From assembly GCA_050953005.1 (NCBI GenBank), contig JBMNLV010000001.1, positions 124,001 to 188,000 on the forward strand: DNA of 64,000 bases. Reading direction: 5' to 3'. The notes under the pieces were generated by a model. It saw nothing but the letters and a program-made list of their open reading frames with translations. It searched no databases and had not been told where the DNA came from. This document shows positions 7,384 to 16,271 of this stretch, one piece after another (within the stretch, counting starts at the first letter, position 1; each line of letters opens with the position of its first letter). Source of the stretch: UBA6115 sp050953005 (GTDB lineage: Bacteria; Bacillota; Clostridia; Christensenellales; Aristaeellaceae). The position numbers and the translations under genes were made by a program.

Positions 7384-9020
7384 AAACCACCCCCGTTTGG
7401 AGATTTGGGTGATGGCTTCGCGGGAGCCACATATACCGCCATATCCACTGAGGTATTCTCCCCCACCTTCTCACCGGCCACCGGCAGCTGCGAAGCCACC
7501 TTGCCATGCTGCGTGACATCTTCGGTTTCAATCTCACTCACCTTGCCCTGAACCAGCTTGGCCTTGCGGAGGATATCCGCTGTTTCCGTCCAAACCTTGC
7601 CGCTCAGCTCGGGCACAACAGCCTGGCCCGCTGACACCACCAACTGTACAATGCTGCCTGCGTCAACGACCGTGCCTTCTTGCGGCTCCTGGGAAAGAAC
7701 TGTGCCTTTGGGCGCAGGGTTGACCATCTCCTCAACAACCAGGATTTCCAGTGCGATGCGTTCCATCTGTGACTTGACCACTTTGACAGTTTCCCCAAAA
7801 AGATTCGGGACCGGCTTGCGCGCAGGGCCTGAAGAGACCACCAAAAGCAGGACATCGCCTCGTTTGATGGGCATGCCAACATCATAGCTTTGGTCAATCA
7901 CTGTGTCCACGGGCTCATCGCTGGGGTTGCGGACCACGCGGATAATGATGCCTTCCCGCTCTGCCTCCCGAGCGGCAACCTCCAGCAAATAACCGGTCAG
8001 CAACGGCGTGCGCGTAGTGTTGACCACATCTCTGTAAATCAGATAGGCGCCGCCAAACACGCCCAGCAGCAGCACGATTCCCAGCAGTGCTACAATCAGG
8101 CCGGTCAGCAGCTTGTGGCGGGTTCGCACGCGCATCCTGGGTTTGGGCTTTTTATGGGTCTCCAGCACTGCTGCAAGCTTGTCCTCCTTTTCAGGCAGCA
8201 GCGCGTCATGCAGCGCCTGCGCCATCAGCAAGGCGGACGGATACCGCGCGGCCGGATCCTTGGCCAGCGCCTTGAGCACAACAGCCTCCACCGCAGCGGA
8301 GATTTCCGGTGCCAGTTCGCGCACCGGCCTGGGTTCCGCCTGAATGTGCTGCATGGCAAGAGATACCTGGGTTTCCCCTTCAAACGGCATTTTGCCGGTC
8401 AGCATCTCGTACAGCACACAGCCTACTGAATACAGATCCGACGCTGCGGTCGCTGTTTCCCCGCGCGCTTGCTCCGGCGAGAAATAATGAACGGAGCCCA
8501 TTACGCTTTGCCTGCTTTCCCCATCCTGAGTATTGGTGTCCACCATGCGCGCGATGCCAAAATCGGACACCTTGATATAACCCTGCCGGTCCACCAGCAC
8601 ATTTTGGGGTTTGATATCCCGGTGAATGACCCCAGCCTCATGCGCATGGCGCAAAGCCGATAAAATCCGTATAGCAATCTGCACCGCGGTACCCTGGGGC
8701 AATTTGCCATGTTCAGTGATAATCTCCTTGAGTGTTTTGCCGTCGACAAACTCAAAAACCAGATAAGGCGCACTAGGGTTATCGCCAATGTCCAGGAGGT
8801 TGACGATGTTGTGATGGGACATGCGGCTGGCTGCAGTAGCCTCACGGCGGAAGCGGTCCAGAAATTCCTGATTGGCTTGTAGCTCCTGGCGCAGGAACTT
8901 AACTGCTACCCTGTGTCCGGTGCGCAGATCCAGCGCACGGTAGACCGCGGCCATGCCGCCCTCTCCAATACGCTCCTCCAGACGGTAACGATCCATCAGC
9001 AGCGTGCCAATCATGCTCAT
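7380..9020 (-). CDS. prkC: Serine/threonine protein kinase with PASTA domains
   Basis: Membrane Hanks-type kinase of the PrkC/PknB/StkP family; 546 residues. Kinase domain about 10-275: glycine loop IGEGGMAAVY, ATP lysine in VAVKF (about 41), catalytic HRDIKPQN (Asp about 135), DFGIAR (Asp about 153) and the activation-loop end GSVHYFSPEQ. A basic juxtamembrane stretch precedes one membrane helix (about 305-330). Outside are three PASTA repeats, for example VPNLFGETVKV and VVPELSGKVW, which bind peptidoglycan fragments. The gene overlaps its antagonist phosphatase by an ATGA. It likely couples wall state to growth or spore germination. Confidence 0.96.
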   Translation of the reverse strand: MSMIGTLLMDRYRLEERIGEGGMAAVYRALDLRTGHRVAVKFLRQELQANQEFLDRFRREATAASRMSHHNIVNLLDIGDNPSAPYLVFEFVDGKTLKEIITEHGKLPQGTAVQIAIRILSALRHAHEAGVIHRDIKPQNVLVDRQGYIKVSDFGIARMVDTNTQDGESRQSVMGSVHYFSPEQARGETATAASDLYSVGCVLYEMLTGKMPFEGETQVSLAMQHIQAEPRPVRELAPEISAAVEAVVLKALAKDPAARYPSALLMAQALHDALLPEKEDKLAAVLETHKKPKPRMRVRTRHKLLTGLIVALLGIVLLLGVFGGAYLIYRDVVNTTRTPLLTGYLLEVAAREAEREGIIIRVVRNPSDEPVDTVIDQSYDVGMPIKRGDVLLLVVSSGPARKPVPNLFGETVKVVKSQMERIALEILVVEEMVNPAPKGTVLSQEPQEGTVVDAGSIVQLVVSAGQAVVPELSGKVWTETADILRKAKLVQGKVSEIETEDVTQHGKVASQLPVAGEKVGENTSVDMAVYVAPAKPSPKSPNGGGL

Positions 9021-9721
9021 GCCGATACCTCCAGGATAATCAGCGTGATGTTGTCACGTCCGCCACCTGACAAGGCAATATCCAGCAATTCCTGCGCGGC
9101 TGTGTCCAAATCCTTGGCCAGGCTGTCGCGCAATACCTGCGGCGGCGCATATTCCGTCAAACCGTCAGAACACAGCAAAAACCGGGTGTCCGGTTTTTTG
9201 TCCATCTCCAGTATTTCTACCATTACAGTGGCATCCGTGCCTACAGCCCGCGTCACAATGTTGCGATAAGGATGCTTGCGCGCTTTTTCCGGTGTAATGG
9301 CGCCGGAGCGCAGCAATTCGCCTACCAGGGAATGGTCGGTAGTTACCTGGTGGATTATTCCCCCTGCGTAGCTGTATAAGCGGCTGTCTCCCACATGGGC
9401 AATCAGCAGGCTGTCCTTGCCTGCCCACAGCGCAGTCAGGGTAGTTCCCATACCGGAAAGGCTGAGATCAGCCAACTGACGTTCCCAAATGGCAGTATTG
9501 GCTGCCTCCACAGCTTCACGAAGCCGTGCCGGATTGGGTTGTTCGGACAAATCAACCTGCTGAAGCGCTTCCACCGCCATTGCGCTGGCCACATCGCCGC
9601 CCCGATGCCCGCCCATGCCATCAGCTACGGCATACAAGCAGGTGGCCTCTTCCCGTACGAGGTAGGAATCCTGGTTGCTTAAACGCACCTTGCCCGGGTG
9701 TGTTTTGGCAATGGCAATCAT
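9017..9721 (-). CDS. stp: PP2C-type protein phosphatase (Stp/PrpC)
   Basis: Cytoplasmic metal-dependent phosphatase that reverses PrkC phosphorylation; 234 residues. PPM motifs with metal-binding aspartates: RLSNQDS, VADGMGGHRGGDVAS, HVGDSRLY, LLCSDGLTEY and GGRDNITLI. It is translationally coupled to rlmN upstream and prkC downstream, as in most Bacillota. Confidence 0.95.
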   Translation of the reverse strand: MIAIAKTHPGKVRLSNQDSYLVREEATCLYAVADGMGGHRGGDVASAMAVEALQQVDLSEQPNPARLREAVEAANTAIWERQLADLSLSGMGTTLTALWAGKDSLLIAHVGDSRLYSYAGGIIHQVTTDHSLVGELLRSGAITPEKARKHPYRNIVTRAVGTDATVMVEILEMDKKPDTRFLLCSDGLTEYAPPQVLRDSLAKDLDTAAQELLDIALSGGGRDNITLIILEVSA

Positions 9722-10779
9722 ATTCCCGCCTCCTCTTCACTGATCAACGGCATTTTGAGCCGTTGTGCGCGCAGCTGACCGCAAGCGCCGAAGATGTCGT
9801 CGCCCAGTTGCCTGCGTACTGTGGCGGAGATGTTCAGTTCGCCCAGACGACCGGCAAAGGCTCTGACCTGTCCACGGCCAGCAGCGCGCAAATCACGCTC
9901 AGCGACATCATTCAAGGGTATCAGGTTAACATGGCACTGCATGCCGCGCAACCTGACCGCCAATTCCTCCGCATGATCGACCCGGTCATTGATGCCGTCG
10001 ATCAAGGCGTATTCAATCACAACCCGTCGGCCTGTCTGCCGGATATACTCGCGGCAGGCATCCAGAACCTCATTGATTGGGTAAACGCGCGCGATCGGCA
10101 TGATCTGCTGCCTGATGTCGTCATTGGGCGCGTGCAGGGAAACCGACAGCGTAACCGGCAGCCCCTCCCGCGCCAAACGGCGCATCCGCGCGGGCAAGCC
10201 GCAAGTAGACAGCGAAATGTGACGCAGGCCAATGTGAAGGCTGTCGGGTGAGGAGATCAGGCGAAGAAAACCGATCACCTGCTCATAGTTGTCCAGCGGC
10301 TCACCGCTGCCCATGAGCACAATATTATCAATGCCTTCATCCGCGCACAGGGCATTGGCCGCGTAGGTCATGCCGGCCATCTCCCCGGTACTCAAATCGC
10401 GCAGCTTGCCTCCCAGCGTACTGGCGCAAAAGGCGCAGCCCATGGCACACCCCACCTGGGTGGACAGGCAAAAGGTGATACCATGCCGGTAGCACATGAG
10501 TACGCCTTCGACCGTGTGATTGTCCGGCAAGCAAAAAAGATACTTCTCTGTCCCGTCAAGGGCGGATACATGGCGTTCCGCCACGCGGGCCGGCTGCGCG
10601 ATGGCCACCATGTCCAGCTGCTTACGCAAGGCGGCAGGCAGGGTGTGCATTTGTGGAAAATCCTTGCCTTTGACAAGCCAGGCCATCAGCTGCCGGGCAC
10701 GGAAAGCCGGCTGACCCAGGCCGGTGACAAAGCCAGTCAGCTGCTCAAGATTCATTCCGCTCAAGCAGGGCTTAATCAT
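9718..10779 (-). CDS. rlmN: 23S rRNA (adenine2503-C2)/tRNA-A37 methyltransferase
   Basis: Radical SAM enzyme that methylates C2 of A2503 in 23S rRNA; 353 residues. The N-terminal accessory domain is followed by the cluster motif in STQVGCAMGCAFCAST (C-x3-C-x2-C), then GSGEPLDNYE, and a C-terminal region with a conserved Cys (GACGQLR). It sits between rsmB and stp in the conserved order and overlaps both by a few bases. Confidence 0.95.
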   Translation of the reverse strand: MIKPCLSGMNLEQLTGFVTGLGQPAFRARQLMAWLVKGKDFPQMHTLPAALRKQLDMVAIAQPARVAERHVSALDGTEKYLFCLPDNHTVEGVLMCYRHGITFCLSTQVGCAMGCAFCASTLGGKLRDLSTGEMAGMTYAANALCADEGIDNIVLMGSGEPLDNYEQVIGFLRLISSPDSLHIGLRHISLSTCGLPARMRRLAREGLPVTLSVSLHAPNDDIRQQIMPIARVYPINEVLDACREYIRQTGRRVVIEYALIDGINDRVDHAEELAVRLRGMQCHVNLIPLNDVAERDLRAAGRGQVRAFAGRLGELNISATVRRQLGDDIFGACGQLRAQRLKMPLISEEEAGI

Positions 10780-12571
10780 GCTGTGCCTTTTTCATCCGCG
10801 CGATGAAAAAACCATCCACGCCATCGCGGTGCGGCAGCAGCTGAAGCCCGTGCGTATGCAAATGAGGCCTGAAGGCATCAGGAAAACCTGCCGGCAGTTC
10901 ATCCATGGCAAAGTCCGTATGGCGGCTGAGGAAAGATGTGATCTGCGCTTCGTTCTCAGCGGGCAGCAGACTGCAGGTGGCATAGACCAGCGTCCCGCCG
11001 GGCTTCACGTATCGTGAAACTGTCTCCAGCAGATCAGATTGCAGCGCGACCAGTTCATCCAGCCCTTCTTTGGTAAGACGGTATTTGATATCCGGCTTGT
11101 TATCCATCACGCCGGTGCCGGAGCATGGAGCATCCAGCAATACGGCATCCATGGTACCTTCAAAACGTTCCTGGTAGACAGCAGCATCACGCACCGCCGG
11201 GCGGATGTTGTATAAGCGCAGTCTCTCAGCCTGGGCATAAATCAGGTTGACGCGATGCTCATGAATGTCCCAGGCGTACACGCGGCCGGTATTTTGCATC
11301 ATCTCGGCAATCAGACAGGCTTTGCCACCCGGCGCAGCGCAGCAATCCAGTACGGTCATGCCGGGCATGGGCGCCAGCGCCAATACAACAGCCATGCTAC
11401 CCTCTGACTGGATGGAAAACTTGCCGCCCTGAAAATCCAAATCCCGCCCGATTTCCGAGGCGCCTTTGATTCGGTAGGCACCCTCCAGCATACCCGGGGA
11501 TATCTCCCAAGCCTTCCTGCGCAGCAGCGCGTCAAATTCTTCCCGGCGTACCAGAATACGGTTGCGCCGCACAACCGTTGCGTGGTCCGGATTGCGGTAA
11601 GCGATGATCTGAAGCGCGGTATCCTCCGGATAGGAAGCCAGGAAAACATCCAGCAGCCATTGCGGAATGGAATGGGTAACGCTCAGATAGTTTGGATCCT
11701 CCGGCGCAGGCCAGACCAGGGTATCTTTTTGACGGATCAAAGAGCGCAGCACGCCGTTGACCAGACCGGTCATGTCCTCAAAGCCGCTGGCGCGCGCAAG
11801 CTCGACCGCCTCATTGACCACCGCAAAATCGGGAATCTTGTCCATCAGCAGAATCTGACAGGCAGACAGACGCAGAATGTTGCGAATCTTGCCATTCAGA
11901 GCCTGTGCATCCTGCAGGAACTGATCCAGTACATAATCCAGTTTGATGAGGTCCTCAATGGTCTTGTAAACAATTACAGCAGCCAGGCGCTTGTCCTTCT
12001 GGCTGAGTCGCATGTTGGTAAAAATTTCATCCAGAGACAGGGAAGCATAAGCGCCATCCTGAAGCACCCTGTTAAGCACCAGCAAAGCTGCCCGGCGCGC
12101 ATCCTGGCTCAGGACGGTCTCGCGCTCCTGACGCTGCTGTGGCGGGGCAGGGCGGCCATAGCGGCGCATAGGCTGCTGCTCACGCTCGCCAGGCTGCGAA
12201 GGCGCAGGGCGGCCATAGCGGCGCATAGGCTGCTGCTCACGCTCGCCAGGCTGCGAAGGCGCAGGGCGGCCATAGCGGCGCACGGGTTGCTGCTCTCGCT
12301 CACCTAGCTGCGAAGGCGCAGGGCGGCCATAGCGGCGCACGGGTTGCTGCTCTCGCTCGCCAGGCTGTGAAGGCGCAGGGCGGCCATAGCGGCGCATAGG
12401 CTGCTGCTCTCGCTCGCCGGGCTGTGAAGGCGCAGGGCGGCCATAGCGGCGTTCCGGGGCAGAAGCAAGCTTGCCATATGGGCCCCGGGATACGGGACTG
12501 CCTGACTGCCGAAAAGAAGCGCGGGGCTTTGGGCTGCGTGGCTTTTTGTCGTGCTTGTTGGTATCGCTCAT
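10772..12571 (-). CDS. rsmB: 16S rRNA (cytosine967-C5)-methyltransferase with repeat-rich N-terminal extension
   Basis: SAM-dependent rRNA m5C967 methyltransferase. At 599 residues it is about 150 longer than usual. The extra part is a basic N-terminal tail (residues 1-155) made of five 19-residue repeats plus a partial sixth, consensus RRYGRPAPSQPGEREQQP. After it come the NusB-like RNA-binding domain (about 157-290) and the methyltransferase domain with LDCCAAPGGKACL (SAM), DAPCSGTGVM and the catalytic Cys in VYATCSLLP. The tail is rich in Arg, Pro, Gln and Glu, so it is probably disordered and RNA-binding. The gene is coupled to fmt upstream (4-base overlap). Confidence 0.95.
   Translation of the reverse strand: MSDTNKHDKKPRSPKPRASFRQSGSPVSRGPYGKLASAPERRYGRPAPSQPGEREQQPMRRYGRPAPSQPGEREQQPVRRYGRPAPSQLGEREQQPVRRYGRPAPSQPGEREQQPMRRYGRPAPSQPGEREQQPMRRYGRPAPPQQRQERETVLSQDARRAALLVLNRVLQDGAYASLSLDEIFTNMRLSQKDKRLAAVIVYKTIEDLIKLDYVLDQFLQDAQALNGKIRNILRLSACQILLMDKIPDFAVVNEAVELARASGFEDMTGLVNGVLRSLIRQKDTLVWPAPEDPNYLSVTHSIPQWLLDVFLASYPEDTALQIIAYRNPDHATVVRRNRILVRREEFDALLRRKAWEISPGMLEGAYRIKGASEIGRDLDFQGGKFSIQSEGSMAVVLALAPMPGMTVLDCCAAPGGKACLIAEMMQNTGRVYAWDIHEHRVNLIYAQAERLRLYNIRPAVRDAAVYQERFEGTMDAVLLDAPCSGTGVMDNKPDIKYRLTKEGLDELVALQSDLLETVSRYVKPGGTLVYATCSLLPAENEAQITSFLSRHTDFAMDELPAGFPDAFRPHLHTHGLQLLPHRDGVDGFFIARMKKAQHD
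12137..12451 (-). repeat. 57-bp in-frame tandem repeat in rsmB
   Basis: Six occurrences of GGCGGCCATAGCGGCGC begin at 12151, 12208, 12265, 12322, 12379 and 12436 on the + strand, exactly 57 bases apart. They encode 19-residue units that differ mainly at a Met/Val position and one Pro/Leu position. Near-identity at DNA level points to recent expansion by slippage or recombination. Confidence 0.95.
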
Positions 12572-13515
12572 TGTCTTTCCTCATTAGCTGCCATCACAGC
12601 CGGAGCGCTTAGCGGGTGTCCACGCAAAAAATCGGCGCTGGCCATCGCTCTGCTGCCCGGCGCCTGCAGGGTGATGATCCGCAAGGCTTGATCCCCGGTT
12701 TGTACCAGCAAGCCGGTTTTGGGATCCGCTTCCAAAATGGTTCCCGGCGCAACCAGGCAAGGAGCCGGTTCCACACGCGCGGACAGCAGCTTGAGCATGC
12801 CCCAGGGAGAGTCGCTGTAGGCGCCCGGCCAGGGCTGGGTGCCCCGGATCAGGTTGACCAAGTCACTGGCCTTTTCCTGCCAGTTGATTTTTCCAAGCTC
12901 ACGGGTCAGAAGCGGATAATAGGACATTGCCTGCTCATCCTGCCGAACACGGGGGCAATCGCCTGCCGCCAGGCGCTTTAAGGTTTCCAGCAGCAATTCC
13001 GCGCCGGCGTACGCCAGGCGCACGGTCAATTCGCCAGCGGTCTCCACAGGATGGATGGCCAGTTCGGACTGCAGCAGGATATCCCCGGTATCAATCCCCT
13101 TGTCAGTCATCATGGTAGTTACACCGGTGTGGCTCTCACCCTTGATGATGGCCCAATTCACCGGCGCAGAGCCCCGGTAGCGCGGCAGCAGCGAAGCGTG
13201 CACATTGACTGTGCCCAACGGCGGAACAGCCAGGATCTCCTCAGAGAGGATCTGGCCATAGGCCGCGGTAACACAAATGTCCGGCTTGAGCGCACGTAAA
13301 TCCTCCAGCCCCTGAACACGGATCCGCCCGGGCTGAAACACGGGAACGCCAGCCTGTACTGCCAGTACCTTGACCTGGGAAGGCACCAGCCTTTTCCCGC
13401 GGCCGCTGGGACGGTCGGGCTGCGTGAACACGCCGGCCACACTGTGCCCAGCCTTAAGAAGGGCCCGCAGATGTATTGCGGCATACTCCGGGGTGCCCAT
13501 AAACACAAGGCGCAT
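12568..13515 (-). CDS. fmt: Methionyl-tRNA formyltransferase
   Basis: Formylates initiator Met-tRNA with 10-formyl-THF; 315 residues, normal. N-terminal catalytic domain with MRLVFMGTPEYA, QPDRPSGRGKRL, the active-site region SLLPRYRGSAPVNWAI and GDTGVT/MTDKGIDTGD; then the C-terminal anticodon-side domain. The start overlaps the def stop as TAATG, so the pair is coupled, matching their joint role in N-terminal Met handling. Confidence 0.95.
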   Translation of the reverse strand: MRLVFMGTPEYAAIHLRALLKAGHSVAGVFTQPDRPSGRGKRLVPSQVKVLAVQAGVPVFQPGRIRVQGLEDLRALKPDICVTAAYGQILSEEILAVPPLGTVNVHASLLPRYRGSAPVNWAIIKGESHTGVTTMMTDKGIDTGDILLQSELAIHPVETAGELTVRLAYAGAELLLETLKRLAAGDCPRVRQDEQAMSYYPLLTRELGKINWQEKASDLVNLIRGTQPWPGAYSDSPWGMLKLLSARVEPAPCLVAPGTILEADPKTGLLVQTGDQALRIITLQAPGSRAMASADFLRGHPLSAPAVMAANEERQ

Positions 13516-14009
13516 TATTGTTCTCCGCCCTCTGAGGGCTTGTCTTCTTCCTCGTCCTCAGGGAAGACCTCATGGTCCATCTTGTCCACGTACAGCACAC
13601 CGTCCAGATGGTCAATCTCATGCTGAATGCAGCGGGCCAACAAGCCGTCTGCCTCCATGGTGAAAGGCTTGCCGGTCCTGTCCTGGGCTTTAATGGTGAC
13701 CTTCTCAGGACGTGTGACAAAGCCGCGCCGGCCGGGCACGCTCAGGCAGCCTTCCACCATGCCACAGCTTCCTTCGGCATCGGAAATCTCAGGGTTGACA
13801 AACTCAATCAGGCCCTCCCCCACATCAGCCACCACCAAACGCCTGGTAATGCCGACCTGCGGCGCGGCCAGGCCAATACCCTCCGCATGATACATGGTAT
13901 CGGCCATGTCACGTAAAATCACACCCAGACGGCCGTCAAACTTGGTGATGGGGTTGGACTTGATGCGCAATTCCTTCGCGCCGATTGTAAAAATCCGTTT
14001 TCTTGACAT
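13515..14009 (-). CDS. def: Peptide deformylase
   Basis: Metalloenzyme that removes the formyl group from nascent chains; 164 residues. All three signature motifs are present: GIGLAAPQVG, EGCLSVPG (metal Cys) and QHEIDHLDG (metal His pair and catalytic Glu). The acidic C-terminal tail (PEDEEEDKPSEGGE) is typical of Clostridia enzymes. It lies between priA and fmt. Confidence 0.96.
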   Translation of the reverse strand: MSRKRIFTIGAKELRIKSNPITKFDGRLGVILRDMADTMYHAEGIGLAAPQVGITRRLVVADVGEGLIEFVNPEISDAEGSCGMVEGCLSVPGRRGFVTRPEKVTIKAQDRTGKPFTMEADGLLARCIQHEIDHLDGVLYVDKMDHEVFPEDEEEDKPSEGGEQ

Positions 14010-14030
14010 CCTGTTCTCCTAAACCAGGCA

Positions 14031-16271
14031 TCAGGCAAGGCTGCCCGGGTTGATTTCCAGGCTGACCTTGCAGGGCCACGGTTCCTGTACCAGTTCATTG
14101 AAAAAAGCGAACAACTCCTCGCTGTCACGGTGCTCCAGCAGCTTCATGAGTACCTGGGAGCGATATTGACCCATAATACGTTTAATGGGCGCAGAATCTT
14201 CCCTGACAAAGAGTACCCGGCGTTTGAGTGAAGGACGCTCCAGCAATTTTTGCGTGATGCGCTGCTGCAATTGCCGGGAAACCGCGCGGGACTGCTCCTC
14301 CTGCCTGGCCTCGCACAAAAGCCTTACCATTACGGTAAAAGGTGGATAGAGCAGTCGGCGGCGCCGGGCAAACTCCTGGTTGAAAAAGCCCCGGAAATCC
14401 TGGGCGGCAGCCGCCTGTATCACCTCATGCTCGGGCTTGTAGGTCTGTATGACAACCTCGCCCGGCATCTGCGCCCGGCCAGCCCGCCCGGCAACCTGGG
14501 TGAGCAGCTGGAAGGTACGCTCCTGCGCGCGGTAATCTGGCAAGTTGAGTGTCAAATCCGCCAGCACCGCGCCCACCAGGGTGACCTGGGGAAAGTCCAG
14601 GCCCTTGGCAATCATCTGGGTGCCAATCATAATCCGCGCCTGTCCGGAACGGAAGCGGTTGAGCAGGCGCTCATGCGCATCCTTTCCGGTGGTGGTATCC
14701 GCATCCAGGCGGATCAGAGGCACCTTTGGGAACAGCTTGAGAAACTCTTCCTCCACCTTTTGGGTGCCCGCACCCACCGGACGCAGGAATGTGCTGCCGC
14801 AAGCCGGACAGGCAGCCGGAGGAGAGACGGACTGGCCGCAGTAGTGGCAGTGCATCTGCCGGTCAGCCTGATGAAAAGTCATCTTGACATCACACTGCGA
14901 ACAGGTGAGAACCTCACCGCATTTTCGGCACATGACACTGGGCGCGTAGCCGCGGCGGTTGATAAACAGCATTGCCTGACCCCCTGCGTCCAGGCAGGCT
15001 TTCAGCCGCTGAATCAACAGCCGGGAAAACATGCCGCGGTTGCCCAAGCGCAGCTCCTCGCGCATATCAACCAATGTAACTGTAGCCAACTGTTGCTCGT
15101 TGGCCCGCGAGAGCATCTCAAGCAGTATATAATCTCCCCGCTGCGCCTTGGCAAACGAGAGAATGCTGGGCGTCGCGCTGCCCAAGAGCAGGCTGGCCTG
15201 CTCATTTTCCGCCCGGAAACAAGCCACCTCCCGCGCGTCATAGCGCGGGTTGCTCTCAGACTGGTAGCTGGGTTCATGCTCTTCATCGATTACAATCAGC
15301 CCAAGGTCCTTAACCGGAGCAAAAACCGCGCTGCGCGCCCCGATCACCAGGCGCGCGCAGCTTGACCGGATGCGCCGCCATTCGTCGAAGCGTTCCCCCG
15401 CGGACAGCCGGGAATGAAGCACCGCGGCTTCCTTGCCAAAACGCCCGCGAAACCAGCTGACCATCTGCGGCGTCAGAACGATTTCAGGGATCAATACAAT
15501 CACGCCTCGCCCCTGATCCAGGCACTCCCGCGCGGCGCGGATATAGACTTCGGTTTTTCCAGAGCCCGTAATGCCGTGCAATAAAAACCGACCACTGCCT
15601 GAGCGCACCGCGGGCAGGATTTCACTCAGCACCTCCTGCTGGGCCGCTGTCAACACCGGATCCTCCCCCAAGGGTTCCGTATGCTGGTATGGAGAGCGGT
15701 AAACCTCTTCCTCCTTCAGGACAATGCTGCCCGCCTCCTCCAGCACGCGCAGGGCAGGCATTGGATCGCGCACCAAGGCACGCAGCTCGCTCACAGGGTG
15801 AGCCAGGCCGTCACTGAGCAAGGTGAGTAGCAGCCTTCGCTTGGCAGAGCGGCTGTTGGCCGTCAGCGCTGCGTCCAGATGCCCCGGATCTATCGCCAGA
15901 CGGGCTATCATTTGTGTCTTAACCTTGACGCGGCCCGAGCGCATTTGAGCGGGAATCATCAAACGCAGCGCAAGCGCCAGAGGACAATGTGATCTCCGTG
16001 CGATCTCCTGAGCCAGGTCTACCAGGGGCGACAGGATAGCCGGATAGTCCTCAAGCGGCTCAAGAATGTCCCGAATGCGTTCCTGCGGCAAGTCCGTCGT
16101 TTGAGCGAGGCGCAGCACCACACCTTCCAGGCGTTGATAACCAAAAGGCACCGAAACGCGCGTGCCCGGCTGGACATTCATGTCCTCGGGAACACGGTAG
16201 GTAAAAACCCGGTCGGTGTTGGCGGAAGCAATGTCAACGATGACCTGGGCATAGAGTTTGCCCTCAGGCAT
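14031..16271 (-). CDS. priA: Primosomal protein N' (replication restart helicase)
   Basis: ATP-dependent 3'-5' helicase that reloads the replisome at stalled forks; 746 residues. N-terminal 3'-DNA-binding domain (YAQVIVDIASANTDRVFTY), helicase domain with Walker A GITGSGKTE and Walker B DEEHEPSY, the zinc-binding region with pairs of C-x2-C (CRKCGEVL, CSQCDVK, CHYCGQ, CPACGS) and motif VI region QVAGRAGRA. The start overlaps the coaBC end by 8 bases. Confidence 0.96.
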   Translation of the reverse strand: MPEGKLYAQVIVDIASANTDRVFTYRVPEDMNVQPGTRVSVPFGYQRLEGVVLRLAQTTDLPQERIRDILEPLEDYPAILSPLVDLAQEIARRSHCPLALALRLMIPAQMRSGRVKVKTQMIARLAIDPGHLDAALTANSRSAKRRLLLTLLSDGLAHPVSELRALVRDPMPALRVLEEAGSIVLKEEEVYRSPYQHTEPLGEDPVLTAAQQEVLSEILPAVRSGSGRFLLHGITGSGKTEVYIRAARECLDQGRGVIVLIPEIVLTPQMVSWFRGRFGKEAAVLHSRLSAGERFDEWRRIRSSCARLVIGARSAVFAPVKDLGLIVIDEEHEPSYQSESNPRYDAREVACFRAENEQASLLLGSATPSILSFAKAQRGDYILLEMLSRANEQQLATVTLVDMREELRLGNRGMFSRLLIQRLKACLDAGGQAMLFINRRGYAPSVMCRKCGEVLTCSQCDVKMTFHQADRQMHCHYCGQSVSPPAACPACGSTFLRPVGAGTQKVEEEFLKLFPKVPLIRLDADTTTGKDAHERLLNRFRSGQARIMIGTQMIAKGLDFPQVTLVGAVLADLTLNLPDYRAQERTFQLLTQVAGRAGRAQMPGEVVIQTYKPEHEVIQAAAAQDFRGFFNQEFARRRRLLYPPFTVMVRLLCEARQEEQSRAVSRQLQQRITQKLLERPSLKRRVLFVREDSAPIKRIMGQYRSQVLMKLLEHRDSEELFAFFNELVQEPWPCKVSLEINPGSLA

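Noticed and set aside
12137..12451. CRISPR-like array with 57-base periodicity
   Set aside because: The period is a multiple of three, units are contiguous with no unique spacers, and they code in frame for RsmB.
14250..15365. 371-codon open frame on the + strand
   Set aside because: Antisense to priA; a shadow frame produced by high GC at codon third positions.
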